In this document: one piece after another, positions 1 to 8,704 of the stretch
Position numbering within the stretch: the first letter of the stretch is position 1
How the letters are laid out: every line of letters begins with the position of its first letter
From: Acinetobacter ihumii
Lineage (GTDB): Bacteria; Pseudomonadota; Gammaproteobacteria; Pseudomonadales; Moraxellaceae
DNA: 64,000 bases
Assembly (NCBI RefSeq): GCF_900625095.1
Contig: NZ_LR130760.1
Location: forward strand, 1,375,224 to 1,439,223
Direction: 5' to 3'
Notes under the pieces: model-generated
What the model was told of the DNA's origin: nothing
Database searches by the model: none
Seen by the model: only the letters and a program-made list of their open reading frames with translations
Position numbers and translations under genes: made by a program

Positions 1-191
1 ATGAACGTTATCGCCGCCTTTCTGCTGTACTTGATCAACATGATCGTGATTTAAAACAGGAACATCAACATATTGCTAATGCTGTACTTGAACGTAATAT
101 TAAAATGGCTCAACAATATATCGGAGACCATATTTTGACGACCACCCAAATTGTGCTCGGTAATTTTGATCTTTCAATTGCGGAGCTTTAA
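1..191 (+). CDS. GntR-family transcriptional regulator, C-terminal end (partial)
   Basis: The open frame enters from the left edge (first full codon at base 3) and stops with TAA at 189-191, leaving about 62 residues. The visible part is helical and resembles the end of an FCD (FadR C-terminal) ligand-binding domain: an ERYRRL start, then EHQHIANAVLERN and a final helix MAQQYIGDHI. FCD domains bind small carboxylate effectors and control the DNA-binding HTH, which would lie outside the window. The target genes cannot be told from here. The assignment rests on the pattern of the last helices only. Confidence 0.6.
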   Translation, partial: ERYRRLSAVLDQHDRDLKQEHQHIANAVLERNIKMAQQYIGDHILTTTQIVLGNFDLSIAEL

Positions 192-224
192 CTGTAAAAG
201 CTCCAGATAAAATACTTCAGCCCA

Positions 225-650
225 TTAACTCAAACGCTTTGGTCGTTCCAGACTCAAATAATGACAATAATAAGGCAGGGTTTGCTCAAGGCTTATTTGT
301 TTAACCTGCTGCTCTTCTGTACTCCACGCCAAAGCAGAAGTTTTTGCAAAAAGCCCTTTACGTTCAATTGCAAAAAGAAAAAGTGAGTTATGCCAACATT
401 CTGTCAGGTGTGTCCATAAACTCTGATCAGCATGACTCAAAATTTTAACTTGATGCTCAGTCCACTTATCGCCCAACCAGAGTTGCAATAAATCACCCAG
501 ATAAATTTTTTCTTCACTTACGATAGAAAAATGAATATGGGCATCTTCAACAGACTGATAGTACAACGCTGGATCACGCAAAATATCCAGATAGCGAGTT
601 TGATAATATTGAAATTGAGAGAAAATCTCTTGGATATGAAGTGTTGGCAT
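225..650 (-). CDS. Hypothetical protein, 141 aa
   Basis: I do not recognise a family. The protein is soluble, with many aromatic residues (Trp, Tyr, Phe) and no signal peptide or membrane segment; it begins MPTLHIQEIFSQF. The frame is open further upstream to 674, but a GGAGGG sequence seven bases before the ATG at 650 decides for the shorter start. It ends 33 bases after the stop of the convergent GntR gene. It probably stands alone, since the next item upstream is a tRNA on the other strand. Confidence 0.6.
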   Translation of the reverse strand: MPTLHIQEIFSQFQYYQTRYLDILRDPALYYQSVEDAHIHFSIVSEEKIYLGDLLQLWLGDKWTEHQVKILSHADQSLWTHLTECWHNSLFLFAIERKGLFAKTSALAWSTEEQQVKQISLEQTLPYYCHYLSLERPKRLS

Positions 651-849
651 GATACTGCCCTCCGATTTAGCCATTTAGTGCTGGCAAGTTGGGTTAAATC
701 CACACAGTTTGAATTTGAGTTCAAACAAAATTATGCTTTTAAACATAGCAATCTATAATCTAAAGCACAAGTATTTTTACACCCGATGTGACATTTGTTC
801 AAATAAGCAACATACACACGCAAAATGAAAGAAACATGAAAGATTAGGC

Positions 850-877
850 TTGACCCTGTTTAAAATCCCCTTATAAT
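850..877 (+). promoter_or_regulatory. Promoter of tRNA-Asn
   Basis: TTGACC at 850-855 and TATAAT at 872-877 are separated by 16 bases and end 11 bases before the tRNA. This is close to the sigma-70 consensus at both boxes, as expected for a tRNA gene. Confidence 0.75.
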
Positions 878-888
878 CGCTTTCAGAT

Positions 889-964
889 TCTCCCATAGCT
901 CAGTCGGTAGAGCGACGGACTGTTAATCCGCAGGTCCCTGGTTCGAGCCCAGGTGGGAGAGCCA
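889..964 (+). tRNA. tRNA-Asn (anticodon GTT)
   Basis: The acceptor stem TCTCCCA pairs fully with TGGGAGA, followed by GCCA, so the 3' CCA is encoded. The D-loop (AGTCGGTAGAG), the anticodon loop CTGTTAA and the T-loop GTTCGAGCC are all standard. The anticodon GTT reads AAC/AAT. Confidence 0.97.
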
Positions 965-970
965 AATACG

Positions 971-1003
971 AAAAAGCCCGCAGCATTAAAGCGGGCTTTT
1001 TTT
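971..1003 (+). terminator. Rho-independent terminator after tRNA-Asn
   Basis: An A-run, then AAGCCCGC, a short loop, GCGGGCTT and a T-run lie directly after the tRNA. It can act in both directions. Confidence 0.85.
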
Positions 1004-1083
1004 ACGTCTAAAATTTATGTTTCAGGTCTCAACTACCATTCTATTTTCTGTCTCCATAAAATGTACTATACAAATTAAAGCAT

Positions 1084-1112
1084 AAAAAAGCTCGCATTCA
1101 GCGAGCTTTTTT
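1084..1112 (-). terminator. Terminator downstream of glnA
   Basis: AAAAAAGCTCGC, loop ATTCA, GCGAGCTTTTTT lies 14 bases past the glnA stop. The A- and T-runs on both sides make it bidirectional. Confidence 0.85.
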
Positions 1113-1125
1113 AAATTAATATGAA

Positions 1126-2535
1126 TTACAGGCTGTAGTACATATCAAACTCAACTGGGTGAGTCGTTGTATTTAAACGACGTACGTCTTCAGTTTTAAG
1201 TTCGATATAAGCATCCAACATTTCTTTAGTGAACACGCCACCTTTAAGAAGGAATTCGTGGTCATTTTGAAGGGCTTCAAGTGCCATATCAAGGCTATGA
1301 GCCACTGTTGGGATTTTTGCTTCTTCTTCAGGAGGAAGGTCATACAAGTTTTTGTCAGCAGCTTCGCCCGGATGGATTTTGTTTTGAATCCCATCGATAC
1401 CCGCCATCAACAATGCTGCAAAGCCCAAGTACGGGTTCATCATTGGATCTGGGAAACGAGCTTCGATACGTTTGCCTTTCGGGCTAGACACGTAAGGAAT
1501 ACGAATAGACGCTGAACGGTTACGTGCAGAGTAAGCAAGCATGATTGGTGCTTCGAAGTGAGGAACCAAACGCTTATAAGAGTTTGTAGATGGGTTTGTG
1601 ATGGCATTCAAAGCACGAGCATGCTTGATGACACCACCGATGAAGTAAAGTGCCATTTCTGACAAACCTGCATATTCATCACCAGCAAACAAGTTCTTGC
1701 CATCTTTAGAGATTGACATATGAACGTGCATACCAGAACCATTATCACCCACCATTGGTTTAGGCATAAAGGTAGCTGTTTTTGCATATTGATGTGCAAC
1801 GTTCCAAACCGCATATTTAAATTGTTGTACTTCATCCGCTTTACGAACAAGCGTATTGAAGCTCACACCAATTTCTAACTGGCAAGATGCAACTTCGTGG
1901 TGATGTACTTCTACACGACCTGGACCCATGATGTCTTCAATTTTTGCACACATTTCAGCACGCATATCTTGATGAGAATCAACTGGTGGAACTGGGAAGT
2001 AACCCCCTTTAACACGTGGACGGTGACCAGAGTTACCAGACTCATAGTCTTTACCAGTTGACCAAGCCGCTTCTTCAGCAATTAAAGTATGACGAGCACC
2101 AGACATGTCGATGTCCCATTTCACTTCGTCAAATACAAAGAATTCTGGCTCTGGACCGAAGAATGCTGTATCACCAATCCCCGTTGATTTTAGGTATTCT
2201 TCTGCACGACGAGCAATCGAACGTGGGTCACGCTCATAACCTTGACCAGTTGAAGGCTCAATGACGTCACAAGTGACAACAACTGTAGGCTCAGCAAAGA
2301 ACGGGTCGATAAAGCCAGTTTCTGCATCTGGACGTAAAATCATGTCAGATGCTTCAATGCCCTTCCAACCAGCAATTGAAGAACCGTCGAACATTTTACC
2401 GTCTTCAAAAGTATCTTCATCAATTGAATCTGCTGGATAAGTAACGTGTTGCTCTTTCCCTTTAGTATCGGTAAAGCGAAAATCGACCCATTTTGCGCCA
2501 CTTTCTTTGATGAGTTCGAGGACCTTGTTCGCCAT
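1126..2535 (-). CDS. glnA: Glutamine synthetase type I
   Basis: This enzyme makes glutamine from glutamate, ammonia and ATP and is the main entry of ammonium into the cell. The 469-aa length is the same as enterobacterial GlnA. The N-terminal beta-grasp domain is followed by the catalytic barrel, with signatures [14 protein letters not shown], the glutamate/metal loop HHHEVASCQ and the ATP-binding [16 protein letters not shown]. The adenylylation tyrosine lies in NLYDLPPEE near residue 398, so activity control by GlnE is expected. The ATG has GGAG ten bases upstream. The gene stands alone between its terminator and a 345-bp upstream region that carries an NtrC-like dyad. Confidence 0.97.
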   Translation of the reverse strand: MANKVLELIKESGAKWVDFRFTDTKGKEQHVTYPADSIDEDTFEDGKMFDGSSIAGWKGIEASDMILRPDAETGFIDPFFAEPTVVVTCDVIEPSTGQGYERDPRSIARRAEEYLKSTGIGDTAFFGPEPEFFVFDEVKWDIDMSGARHTLIAEEAAWSTGKDYESGNSGHRPRVKGGYFPVPPVDSHQDMRAEMCAKIEDIMGPGRVEVHHHEVASCQLEIGVSFNTLVRKADEVQQFKYAVWNVAHQYAKTATFMPKPMVGDNGSGMHVHMSISKDGKNLFAGDEYAGLSEMALYFIGGVIKHARALNAITNPSTNSYKRLVPHFEAPIMLAYSARNRSASIRIPYVSSPKGKRIEARFPDPMMNPYLGFAALLMAGIDGIQNKIHPGEAADKNLYDLPPEEEAKIPTVAHSLDMALEALQNDHEFLLKGGVFTKEMLDAYIELKTEDVRRLNTTTHPVEFDMYYSL

Positions 2536-2562
2536 GCTCTGTATGCTCCAGTGAAGTATTAT

Positions 2563-2579
2563 TGCACTTGTGAAGTGCG
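2563..2579. promoter_or_regulatory. NtrC-like dyad in the glnA leader
   Basis: TGCACT, five bases, AGTGCG lies 28-44 bases before the glnA start. Eleven of the twelve arm positions fit the NtrC half-site TGCACT and its complement. No clear sigma-54 -24/-12 pair was seen beside it, so this could be an NtrC repressor or activator site or a chance match. Confidence 0.4.
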
Positions 2580-2880
2580 TGTTAGTCGTTGGCTGTTATA
2601 AAGCAAATCCCATACCAACTTTTAAAGACTATTCTAATTTATTGAATTCCTTAGCAGAAAACCTAAATAGAGTTCATCGTGACTAAACTATTATACTGCG
2701 TGTAATTTTAAATGCACCATATTCAATCATTTTCATTTTTGTTTAGATTTCTAATTATTTTTATGTTTCATAATGGTGCATTTTTATTTTTATGTATTAA
2801 TCCAGTGCATCTTTGTCGGAATAGCATGTTCAAGCTGAGTTCGCTAATATGACCGTATTGCTAAAGCTACGAATTTTTAC
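2580..2880. other. Intergenic region between glnA and the yddG-like gene
   Basis: About 300 very AT-rich bases between two divergent genes. It should hold both promoters. I could not assign boxes with confidence and saw no coding sequence or repeat. Confidence 0.5.
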
Positions 2881-3759
2881 ATGAAACCCTCAACCGCTAA
2901 TCTACTCGGGCTGTCATCTATCTTGATTTGGGCCAGCATTGTCGGCGGCGTTAAACTAATTACAGAACAATTAACCCCCTTATTGGCGATTGCACTGCTT
3001 TATAGCGTCAGTGCAATCAGTATGGTCATTTTAAACCGTAAAACCATTACATTTGCTTTACCTAAGACATATTTAATTGTTTGTGGGGGCTGTTTTGTCC
3101 TATATGAAGTTTTGTTTTTAAGCGCAATTGGCTTATCACATACCCGCGACGAAGCCCTGATTTTAGCCATGGTGAATTATCTATGGCCAAGCTTTACGTT
3201 GTTATTTGCTTATTGGTTTCGGCAAGTTTCTTTTCAGTTAGCTGCATATCTAGGTATTCTGATTTCAATCTTTGGTTTGGCTCTTGTTATTAACCCCAAT
3301 GTTTTAAATATTTCGTTATTGTTAAAGACCATCGCCCAAAACCCAAGTGCTTATTCACTGGCTTTTATTGCAGCAATTTTATGGTCATTTTACTGTATAT
3401 TTACACGAAAATATGCTCAAGGACACAATGCAGTTCCCTTATTTTTTTGTTTAACTGCACTTTCATTGTGGGTTTTATTTTTTATTTCTAATCAATCTTG
3501 GCAACAACCCTTAGCTTCACTCTGGTTGATGATTATCGTGATGGGCAGCTTGATTGGAATGGCATATAAAAATTGGAACCAAAGTCTTCAATTTGGGCAG
3601 ATTCAGTTATTGTTGCTCGCGTCTTATTTTACTCCGATTTTATCGAGTTTATTTGGCAGCATCATTTTAGGTATTATACCAGTTTGGACATTCTGGCTGG
3701 GCACTTTTCTCGTTAGTTTTGGCGCACTACTGTGTTGGCGATTTAGCAAAAGCATTTGA
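2881..3759 (+). CDS. yddG: DMT-superfamily exporter, YddG-like (aromatic amino acids)
   Basis: This is an inner-membrane carrier of the EamA/DMT fold with about ten hydrophobic segments in 292 residues, almost the length of E. coli YddG. The first EamA half spans roughly residues 5-140 and the second 155-290. The stretch FVLYEVLFLSAIGLS followed by LVMVNYLWPS-like residues is the part that resembles YddG, an exporter of aromatic amino acids and similar compounds. The next genes on this strand are trpGDC, but a terminator and an opposing gene lie between, so the two are not one operon. The substrate is inferred. It could be another EamA exporter. Confidence 0.7.
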   Translation: MKPSTANLLGLSSILIWASIVGGVKLITEQLTPLLAIALLYSVSAISMVILNRKTITFALPKTYLIVCGGCFVLYEVLFLSAIGLSHTRDEALILAMVNYLWPSFTLLFAYWFRQVSFQLAAYLGILISIFGLALVINPNVLNISLLLKTIAQNPSAYSLAFIAAILWSFYCIFTRKYAQGHNAVPLFFCLTALSLWVLFFISNQSWQQPLASLWLMIIVMGSLIGMAYKNWNQSLQFGQIQLLLLASYFTPILSSLFGSIILGIIPVWTFWLGTFLVSFGALLCWRFSKSI

Positions 3760-3791
3760 AATGATTTAAGCAAAAATTGCCAAGTAAAATT

Positions 3792-3817
3792 AAAGCCCAA
3801 TTTTGCGTTGGGCTTTT
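3792..3817 (+). terminator. Terminator after the yddG-like gene
   Basis: AAAGCCCAA, loop, TTGGGCTTTT lies about 30 bases after the stop codon. Confidence 0.8.
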
Positions 3818-3855
3818 GATTGTTATCTCAATAAGTGATTTAAGTTAAAACCTTT

Positions 3856-4056
3856 TCACTCATCAATTTCTATAGGGTCACCATCTTCAGGGCGAATATG
3901 CGGTTCACCATCTTCCGCAGGATCGACACTTGAACCATCTTTGGTTATGGTGTTGTACAATTCATCTTCTTTTTTATCATCAATGAATTCTTCATCTGCA
4001 AAATCCATTGGCTCGTCATCATCATTAAAATCTAAAGGTTTTTCTTCGTCTATCAT
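3856..4056 (-). CDS. Small, highly acidic hypothetical protein (66 aa)
   Basis: The ATG at 4056 gives MIDEEKPLDFNDDDEP, and nearly half of all residues are Asp or Glu. An in-frame longer form starts at 4110 but adds an unlikely hydrophobic head. No known domain is seen. The sequence has the look of a disordered, DNA-mimic-like or ion-binding tail protein, but nothing supports a function. It lies alone between two plus-strand units. Confidence 0.55.
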   Translation of the reverse strand: MIDEEKPLDFNDDDEPMDFADEEFIDDKKEDELYNTITKDGSSVDPAEDGEPHIRPEDGDPIEIDE

Positions 4057-4250
4057 GGTCGATCCGTCACTTATATTGAATTGAATGTAGATCATATAAT
4101 CTTTAAGCATTTATACGTGACATTCAACAGCAGACAAGCATGGTTTATGTAACAGTGAACTAAAAAGATTTTAATAAAACTTGATGAAAAATTTACTGCT
4201 TGTGCTCATGCGTGCAAACTGTAGTTAAACAAGATGAAAATTGATACTAT

Positions 4251-4276
4251 AGCCGCTTAGTTTGGCGGCTTTATTT
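4251..4276 (+). terminator. Hairpin with T-rich tail upstream of trpG
   Basis: AGCCGC, loop, GCGGCT followed by TTATTTT lies 90 bases before trpG. It could be a terminator or an attenuator in the trp leader. I found no Trp-rich leader peptide to support attenuation. Confidence 0.5.
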
Positions 4277-4365
4277 TGAGTGAAAATCTTAAAACGGGTT
4301 ACTAAACAGGTAACACAAACAAGCTAAATAAATATCTAAATATTTTTCAATAGGTTGCGTTTACA

Positions 4366-4950
4366 ATGCTGCTCATGATCGACAATTACGACTCTTTTAC
4401 GTACAACATCGTCCAATATTTTGGCGAGTTAAATCAAGACGTTAAAGTAGTTCGCAATGACCAAGTCACATTAGAGGACATTGAACGATGGCAGCCGAAG
4501 TATTTGGTGGTCGGTCCAGGTCCTTGTTCGCCAACCGAAGCAGGGATTTCCATTCCAGCGATTCACCATTTTGCAGGGAAAATTCCCCTGCTCGGTGTTT
4601 GCCTAGGACATCAAGCGATTGGACAGGCTTTTGGTGGCCATATCATTCGTGCCAAAACCGTGATGCACGGTCGTTTATCCGATATGCATCATATTGATAA
4701 AGGCATTTTTAGTGATTTGCCATCACCATTTTCAGCAACACGTTATCACTCTTTAGTGATTGAACAGGAAACCTTACCTGAGTGTCTGGAAGTGACCTGC
4801 TGGACCAATCAAGCAGATGGTTCGATGGAAGAAATTATGGGCGTCAAACATAAGACACTCCCTGTTGAAGGTGTGCAGTTTCACCCTGAATCGATCTTGA
4901 GCCAACATGGTCACCAAATCTTCAAGAATTTTTTAGAGATTTATGCATAA
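4366..4950 (+). CDS. trpG: Anthranilate/aminodeoxychorismate synthase, glutamine amidotransferase subunit
   Basis: This subunit takes ammonia from glutamine and passes it to TrpE (anthranilate, for tryptophan) and in many bacteria also to PabB (folate). It is a 194-aa class I glutaminase: DNYDSFTYN at the N-terminus, oxyanion strand VVGPGPCSP, nucleophile Cys in [15 protein letters not shown], and catalytic His/Glu in GVQFHPESI. The stop abuts the trpD start with no gap, giving a trpGDC operon. The partner trpE is not in the window. Dual use in folate synthesis is typical for this family but is an inference here. Confidence 0.95.
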   Translation: MLLMIDNYDSFTYNIVQYFGELNQDVKVVRNDQVTLEDIERWQPKYLVVGPGPCSPTEAGISIPAIHHFAGKIPLLGVCLGHQAIGQAFGGHIIRAKTVMHGRLSDMHHIDKGIFSDLPSPFSATRYHSLVIEQETLPECLEVTCWTNQADGSMEEIMGVKHKTLPVEGVQFHPESILSQHGHQIFKNFLEIYA

Positions 4951-6000
4951 ATGAATATTCAACAAGCGTTAAATCATATCACCAAAAATATTCATCTCAC
5001 TCAAGCGCAAATGGAAGATGTGATGCGTAGCATCATGCAAGGTGAAGCCACTGAAGCACAAATTGGCGCGCTGATGATGGGTTTACGCATGAAAGGTGAA
5101 AGTATTGATGAAATTACCGCTGCGGCGCGTGTTATGCGTGAACTTGCGATTAAAATCGATGTCAGTGATGTCCAGTATTTAGTTGATATTGTAGGTACAG
5201 GTGGCGATGGTCAAAACCTGTTTAATGTTTCAACCGCATCCAGTTTTGTGATTGCTGCGGCAGGTGCAACCATCGCTAAACATGGTAATCGTGGTGTGTC
5301 GAGTAAATCAGGTTCTTCTGATTTATTAGAACAGGCAGGGATTAATCTCGATCTGGACATGCAACAAACTGAACGTTGCATTCGTGAAATGGGGGTCGGT
5401 TTTTTATTTGCACCGAATCATCATAAAGCCATGAAATATGCGGTTGGTCCACGTCGTGAACTCGGCATTCGAAGCATTTTTAATTTACTCGGTCCGCTTA
5501 CGAATCCGGCTGGGGTAAAACGTTTCGTAATTGGTGTGTTTTCAGATGAACTCTGTCGCCCAATTGCAGAAGTGATGAAGCAACTTGGTGCAGAACATGT
5601 GATGGTGGTGCACTCCAAAGATGGTCTGGATGAAATTAGCCTTGCATCGCAAACCTATATCGCAGAACTCAAAAACGGCGAAGTGACTGAATGGATACTC
5701 AATCCTGAAGATGTTGGCATCACTTCTCAAACTTTAAGCGGTTTAATGGTGGAAGACTCTAGTGCCAGTCTAAAATTGATCAAAGATGCGTTGGGTCGTA
5801 AAAAATCTGACATTGGTGAAAAAGCGGCCAATATGATTGCCCTGAATGCAGGGGCAGGTATTTATGTATCAGGGCTGGCCACCAGCTATAAACAGGGCGT
5901 GGCTTTAGCACATGATATTATTTACGGCGGACAGGCACTTGAAAAGATGAGCATCTTGTCTGAATTTACCAAAGCATTAAAGCAATACGCAAACAACTGA
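4951..6000 (+). CDS. trpD: Anthranilate phosphoribosyltransferase
   Basis: This enzyme transfers phosphoribose from PRPP to anthranilate, the second committed step of tryptophan synthesis. The 349-aa length is normal. The PRPP loop [15 protein letters not shown] is at about residue 83, [15 protein letters not shown] follows, and the anthranilate-side motif [12 protein letters not shown] and GPLTNPAG are present. It starts on the base after the trpG stop, so translation is probably coupled. Confidence 0.97.
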   Translation: MNIQQALNHITKNIHLTQAQMEDVMRSIMQGEATEAQIGALMMGLRMKGESIDEITAAARVMRELAIKIDVSDVQYLVDIVGTGGDGQNLFNVSTASSFVIAAAGATIAKHGNRGVSSKSGSSDLLEQAGINLDLDMQQTERCIREMGVGFLFAPNHHKAMKYAVGPRRELGIRSIFNLLGPLTNPAGVKRFVIGVFSDELCRPIAEVMKQLGAEHVMVVHSKDGLDEISLASQTYIAELKNGEVTEWILNPEDVGITSQTLSGLMVEDSSASLKLIKDALGRKKSDIGEKAANMIALNAGAGIYVSGLATSYKQGVALAHDIIYGGQALEKMSILSEFTKALKQYANN

Positions 6001-6010
6001 GGTTATCCAA

Positions 6011-6817
6011 ATGATCCAGATTCAAAATACCATCTTGGGTAAAATCGTTGATCGTAAGCATGAAGAATTGGCTGATCGTTTAAAACAACGTAGCCTGAAA
6101 GATGTCGAAGAGTGGGCACAACAAGCGACACCTGTTCGTGGTTTTGCTCAATCGTTACACAGTAAACGTCCCAGTGTAATTGCAGAGATTAAAAAAGCAT
6201 CGCCATCTAAAGGCGTGATTCGCGCTGACTTTAATCCTGCTGAAATTGCAGCACAATATGAACAGGCAGGTGCAGCTTGTTTATCGGTACTGACGGATGT
6301 CGATTTCTTTCAGGGTGCAGATGAAAATATTGCCATCGCGCGTGAACATTCTAGTCTTCCTGCCCTGCGCAAAGACTTTTTGGTTGATCCATACAATGTG
6401 ATCGAAGCACGTGCCTTACAAGCTGATTGTATATTGTTGATTGTGGCGTGTTTGTCTGATCAACAACTTGAAGAAATGTCGAAGACTGCATTTGAATATA
6501 ACTTGGATGTTTTGGTTGAAGTGCATGACGAACAAGAGTTGGAACGCGCACTTAAACTTTCTGAGCAATGTTTATTGGGCGTGAATAATCGTAATCTTAA
6601 AACCTTTGAGGTTGATTTAAATACCAGTTTGCGCTTAAAGAAGCTTCTTGATCCTTCGCGTTTATTGGTCACTGAAAGTGGTATTGCTACACCGAATGAT
6701 ATTGCCATGATGCAGGATCATGATATTCATGCGTTCTTGGTGGGCGAAAGCTTTATGAAACAACCACGACCTGACCACGCCTTTACGGCATTGTTTGGTG
6801 TACCAGAACAAGTTTAA
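6011..6817 (+). CDS. trpC: Indole-3-glycerol phosphate synthase
   Basis: This enzyme closes the indole ring from carboxyphenylaminodeoxyribulose phosphate. It is a 268-aa (beta/alpha)8 barrel with the motifs VIAEIKKASPSKG (catalytic Lys), LSVLTDVDFFQG, LRKDFLVDPYN, LGVNNRNLKTFEVD and the phosphate-binding TESGI. GAGG sits eight bases before the ATG, ten bases after trpD. It is the single-function form, with no fused TrpF. Confidence 0.97.
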   Translation: MIQIQNTILGKIVDRKHEELADRLKQRSLKDVEEWAQQATPVRGFAQSLHSKRPSVIAEIKKASPSKGVIRADFNPAEIAAQYEQAGAACLSVLTDVDFFQGADENIAIAREHSSLPALRKDFLVDPYNVIEARALQADCILLIVACLSDQQLEEMSKTAFEYNLDVLVEVHDEQELERALKLSEQCLLGVNNRNLKTFEVDLNTSLRLKKLLDPSRLLVTESGIATPNDIAMMQDHDIHAFLVGESFMKQPRPDHAFTALFGVPEQV

Positions 6818-6852
6818 TGTTGAAACAGACGACTGTTTCATTTCTTCAAAAC

Positions 6853-6882
6853 TGCTTAAGTTTAAACACTTAAGCATTTTTT
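6853..6882 (+). terminator. Terminator of trpGDC
   Basis: TGCTTAAGT, six-base loop, ACTTAAGCA and a T-run lie 35 bases after trpC. Confidence 0.8.
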
Positions 6883-6997
6883 GTTTTCACAAATATGTTG
6901 CAGATTGTGATTAAGACGAACCGATCTTATGATCTCTTGTGTTTTTCATACTATAATCCTCTCAAATATTTTTTATTGTGATTCTTTAATTTCAGTC

Positions 6998-7702
6998 ATG
7001 AGCAAACACGACACCTCCCTCTCCAAAGCCCAACAAGATTTGTTAAAACAGTTTAAAAAACAAATCTCAAATGGTCAGGAAAAAGTGAGTAAACAACAAA
7101 CGTCAAATAAACAACCCATTTATAATGGTCCTCAAACTGAACCAGAAGATGACAGTCAATTGTTGAGTAAAGCATTGCAAGGTGTAAAACCGATTGATAC
7201 TGGTAATATCGCGGATATTAAACCCAGCCGTGCAAAAAAGGTTGATGCGCAAACCCTAGCCAAACGCGCAGCGGCTGAAGGTAGTGCTGATACTGAAGAT
7301 GCTGAACTGTCTGACACTCAAGCGGTGCTTAACCCAGTGGCGAGTCAGGCAAGCCTGAGTTACCGTATTGCGACTTTACAACACAAAGTCTTTGAAGATT
7401 TAAAAGCAGGTAAATTACGCTGGTTTGAGGCAGTAGATTTACATGGCTGTACAGTAGAACAAGCGCGTTCTGCGGTGTTGCAGATTATTCAGATGGCCAA
7501 AGCTGAAAATCAAAATGTCATCAAGATTGTACATGGCAAAGGTCCCGAAGCCATTTTAAAAACCTATGTGAATGGCTGGTTGCGTCAGCATCGTGATGTT
7601 TTAGCTTTTATCAGTGCGCCTGAAAATCAAGGCGGTACAGGTGCAGTTTTGGTTCTACTCAAACGTGCAGAGAAAAATCCGAAATTTGATGCACAGAAAT
7701 GA
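6998..7702 (+). CDS. Smr/MutS2-domain protein (SmrA-like)
   Basis: 234 aa. The first 130 residues are polar and low-complexity. The C-terminal Smr domain starts with the signature AVDLHGCT, followed by IKIVHGKG and GGTGAVLVLLKR. Smr domains bind and can nick nucleic acids; proteins of this layout are described as SmrA-type endonucleases. The open frame reaches back to 6929, but the MSKHD start at 6998 begins the conserved sequence. It stands between trpC and the opposing xdhC and has no obvious operon partner. Whether it acts on DNA or RNA here is unknown. Confidence 0.85.
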   Translation: MSKHDTSLSKAQQDLLKQFKKQISNGQEKVSKQQTSNKQPIYNGPQTEPEDDSQLLSKALQGVKPIDTGNIADIKPSRAKKVDAQTLAKRAAAEGSADTEDAELSDTQAVLNPVASQASLSYRIATLQHKVFEDLKAGKLRWFEAVDLHGCTVEQARSAVLQIIQMAKAENQNVIKIVHGKGPEAILKTYVNGWLRQHRDVLAFISAPENQGGTGAVLVLLKRAEKNPKFDAQK

Positions 7703-7712
7703 TTCAATACAA

Positions 7713-8696
7713 TCATTTTTGTATATCAAAAACCTGTAGTAACTGCGCCACGACTGAAACTGCGATGATTGCAGGTTGTTTTGAAGTGATTCCAGTCATT
7801 CCAATCGGGCAAATCAAACGCTGCAAATCTGTCTGAGTATAACCTCTGGCAGACATGCGTTTTTCAAAAATTGCCCGTTTACTTTTTGAACCAATCATCC
7901 CAACAAAAGCAAAAGGTTGCTCTGAGGGTTTTAACGCTTCAAAACACAATTGTAAATCCAGTTGATGATCATGGGTTAAGATTAAAATTGCACCCTTTCG
8001 GTCAAAATGGGCAATTTCCGTTTCAGGTAAATCAGTACTAATACAATCAATCTGCTCGGTTAAATCCTCTGGAAAGATATCATCGCGACTATCCACCCAA
8101 CTAATCTGCACCCCAATCGGCAGTAAGCAACGCACAATTGCCTCACCGACATGACCTGCACCAAAAATCATGACTTTCATGGCATAAGGTTGAACTGTCT
8201 GAACCCATTGCCAATCCGTATCAACTTGCTGGAAATCACAATTCAGTACAGTTGATGAATCATTTGCAATCGACCAAATAGATGTTTGTTTATTCGATAT
8301 TTGTCGAACAATACGCTGTCCTTTTTGCCAAGCCTTTTCACAAGCAACAAGATCATGATGCACAGCCTCTATTTTTTCAAACAGTAACCACATCACGCCC
8401 CCGCAACATTGCCCCAAACGTGCACTCAGATTAAATCGCTCAACAAACTGTTGTCGTGCATCAAGACTCAACAGCATGTTTTTTGCAATATCAATTGCTT
8501 GAAACTCCAAATGACCACCGCCAATGGTATCGGATTGTTGTATTTGCTGTTGCTGATCCAGTCGAAGTAGCATGCTTGCTCCGACTTCGCGCGGAGTAGA
8601 ACCATCAGCTCGAACGACTGTGACCAGTACGGCAGCAACACCTTGCGCTTGCCATTCGACTAAATCTCGCCACCATTGTAAATGCTGTATTGCCAT
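7713..8696 (-). CDS. xdhC: Xanthine dehydrogenase accessory protein XdhC
   Basis: XdhC binds the molybdenum cofactor, protects its sulfurated form and inserts it into XdhB. 327 aa with an N-terminal XdhC/CoxI domain (TVVRADGSTPREVGASML, DTIGGGHLEFQAI, CCGGVMW) and a C-terminal Rossmann domain (VMIFGAGHVGEAIVR, ILTHDHQLDLQLC, FVGMIGSKSKR). It is the last gene of xdhABC, eight bases after xdhB. Confidence 0.95.
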   Translation of the reverse strand: MAIQHLQWWRDLVEWQAQGVAAVLVTVVRADGSTPREVGASMLLRLDQQQQIQQSDTIGGGHLEFQAIDIAKNMLLSLDARQQFVERFNLSARLGQCCGGVMWLLFEKIEAVHHDLVACEKAWQKGQRIVRQISNKQTSIWSIANDSSTVLNCDFQQVDTDWQWVQTVQPYAMKVMIFGAGHVGEAIVRCLLPIGVQISWVDSRDDIFPEDLTEQIDCISTDLPETEIAHFDRKGAILILTHDHQLDLQLCFEALKPSEQPFAFVGMIGSKSKRAIFEKRMSARGYTQTDLQRLICPIGMTGITSKQPAIIAVSVVAQLLQVFDIQK

Positions 8697-8704
8697 CGAA
8701 AAAA

